A stretch of 64,000 nucleotides of DNA from positions 62,001 through 126,000 of the forward strand of contig JAZLAU010000001.1 of the NCBI GenBank assembly GCA_045613305.1. Direction: 5' to 3'. How positions within the stretch are numbered: position 1 is the stretch's first letter; every line of letters begins with the position of its first letter. Source of the stretch: SFTJ01 sp045613305 (GTDB taxonomy: Bacteria > Bacteroidota > Bacteroidia > Bacteroidales > Muribaculaceae). The notes below the pieces were generated by a model. The model saw nothing but the letters and a program-made list of their open reading frames with translations. It was not told where the DNA came from and did no database searches. This document shows positions 63,172-64,000 of this stretch, in pieces. The position numbers and the translations under genes were made by a program.

Positions 63172-63603
63172 TTATGCGCATGGAGGTGCGCGAAGAGACC
63201 ACCCGCTCACGCAGGCGCTTAATATGTTGCCTATTTTGACAAAATCGGGCCATCCGGAATGGCTTGTGTCAATTAATAGGTCTGTTATATGGTTGGTTAT
63301 GAAAATTACTACTGAACTTATAATATTGATGGAGTTATTGTTGTCAGTAGTGTGTTGTGATACATTGTTAATGGTGTCGCTTAGATGCAGTGAGCAACTG
63401 TGGTTGTGGTGATGTCCATGAGAGTGACAAAAGTTAGCATTAGCATCTGAGTGTTGGTGTGAAGTGTGATGATGAATGCATGATTTGTTGTGAATGGCTA
63501 AACACATTTCATTATCATCATGATGGTGATGAAATTGCACAATAGAGCACACTACAAGTACAGCAGCAAGTATAAGCGACAATATGTGCATAATATATTT
63601 CAT
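63172..63603 (-). CDS. Small histidine-rich exported/membrane protein next to the metal pump
   Basis: A 143-residue protein starting at ATG 63603 (MKYIMHILSL); the longer frame starting with TTG at 63612 is less likely. A hydrophobic segment (about residues 5-22, LILAAVLVVCSIVQF) is followed at once by histidine clusters: FHHHHDD, CIHHHTSHQHSD and CHSHGHHHNHSC. The C-terminal part is less ordered and ends APPCA. Many Cys and His residues point to metal binding. Small His-rich proteins of this sort occur near CusCBA-like genes in Bacteroidetes. The function is unknown; it lies 88 bases upstream of the adaptor start, on the same strand. Confidence 0.72.
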   Translation of the reverse strand: MKYIMHILSLILAAVLVVCSIVQFHHHHDDNEMCLAIHNKSCIHHHTSHQHSDANANFCHSHGHHHNHSCSLHLSDTINNVSQHTTDNNNSINIISSVVIFITNHITDLLIDTSHSGWPDFVKIGNILSACVSGWSLRAPPCA

Positions 63604-63670
63604 CAACTGCAAATTTACGAATTAAGTTTTTTATGGTAAAAAAAATGATGAAAAATAAATCATTTCGTAT

Positions 63671-64000
63671 TTATTTTTCATCACTTTCAAATTCGTCATA
63701 ATCATCGAATTCATCGAAATCGTCGTCGAAATCATCAAATCCGAAATAAGCGGCTTCGGTAAATTTAGAAATTTCGCGTCCGTCTTTTTTAGTAGGTCTG
63801 CCAAGACCTTTCTGTCGGTCGATGAATCCATTGATTTTCACCATTTCAAGCAATTCATATTGGTCGGGCGATGTTATGTTTTTCAAATAGTTAGGCACTA
63901 ATTTTGCGCCCACTCTATTTTGGATAAGTCCAATCACAGAATATGTGTAAGTGATGGGCGGTTTCCTTACCGAAATAGTGTCGCCTACTTTAATGGTACG
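63671..64000 (-). CDS. RNA-binding S4-domain protein, Hsp15-like (5' end outside the window)
   Basis: The C-terminal 109 residues of a protein that runs off the right edge; the visible frame starts RTIKVGDTISVRKPPITYTYSV, the end of an S4 domain. GLIQNRVGAKLVPNYLKNITSP and GLGRPTKKDGREISKF follow, as in Bacteroidetes Hsp15-type (RqcP-like) proteins that bind 50S subunits with stalled peptidyl-tRNA. The C-terminus is a highly acidic tail (FDDFDDDFDEFDDYDEF). The ATG at 63937 is internal, so it is not the start. The exact role is inferred from the family. Confidence 0.85.
   Translation of the reverse strand, partial: RTIKVGDTISVRKPPITYTYSVIGLIQNRVGAKLVPNYLKNITSPDQYELLEMVKINGFIDRQKGLGRPTKKDGREISKFTEAAYFGFDDFDDDFDEFDDYDEFESDEK

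Overview
The window looks like a chromosomal segment of a Bacteroidales bacterium (Bacteroidota). The basis is a complete aerotolerance (Bat) operon, a DUF4836 lipoprotein, a DUF3332 protein, a BlaI plus M56-TonB pair, a PorT-like barrel, AT-rich spacers without clear Shine-Dalgarno sites, and several promoter matches of the Bacteroidetes type (TTTG, 19-21 bases, TAnnTTTG). Genus and family cannot be fixed from the sequence alone. I saw no rRNA, tRNA, CRISPR array, transposase, integrase or prophage gene. Gene density is high and the spacers are short.

Layout. 1-7212 (+): end of an unseen upstream gene, a BatD/DUF4381-like membrane protein, BatA-BatE and a PAP2 phosphatase. 7319-12757 (+): a small HTH protein, a 59-residue membrane protein, Dxs and the TrkA/TrkH potassium system. 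12822-21765 (+): FtsK, LolA-like, TrxB, a TsaC/YrdC protein, an undecaprenyl-phosphate sugar transferase, a CBS-domain CLC protein and Fmt. 21884-22843 (-): a GtrB-like glycosyltransferase. 23104-26714 (+): an alpha/beta hydrolase, a membrane-anchored Mur ligase and a D-Ala-D-Ala ligase-like protein. 26784-28345: a divergent pair, a PD-(D/E)XK domain protein and HolA.

28382-35953 (-): PorT-like barrel, a LysM plus periplasmic-binding-fold protein, MetY and two tandem DnaG-type primases. 36119-41565 (-): DUF3332, an MltF-like lytic transglycosylase, PurM, CdsA and an exported metallophosphoesterase. 41633-48114 (-): UmuC/UmuD, HtpG and ClpC. 48265-51340 (+): a Fur-family regulator, PurA and DUF1015. 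51571-53648 (+): an array of three dyad operators, BlaI, and an M56 peptidase carrying TonB_C and plug-like segments. 53744-55671 (-): agmatine deiminase and N-carbamoylputrescine amidase. 55852-57363 (+): DUF4836. 57433-63603 (-): a CusCBA-type heavy-metal RND pump with a histidine-repeat adaptor and a small His-rich membrane protein. The right edge holds a partial S4-domain (Hsp15-like) protein.

The most unusual locus is the primase pair at 32432-35953. The upstream 431-residue protein keeps a canonical CHCC zinc-binding domain, but every TOPRIM catalytic acidic residue is replaced and it has no C-terminal helicase-binding region. The downstream 739-residue protein keeps the catalytic residues but has an altered CCCC zinc motif. 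The two have degenerated in complementary ways, which suggests a two-subunit primase. Other points of interest are the hydrolase/Mur ligase/Ddl module, the 24-bp histidine minisatellite in the metal-pump adaptor, the BlaI operator array, and the LysM-receptor fusion that resembles LpoA in fold.
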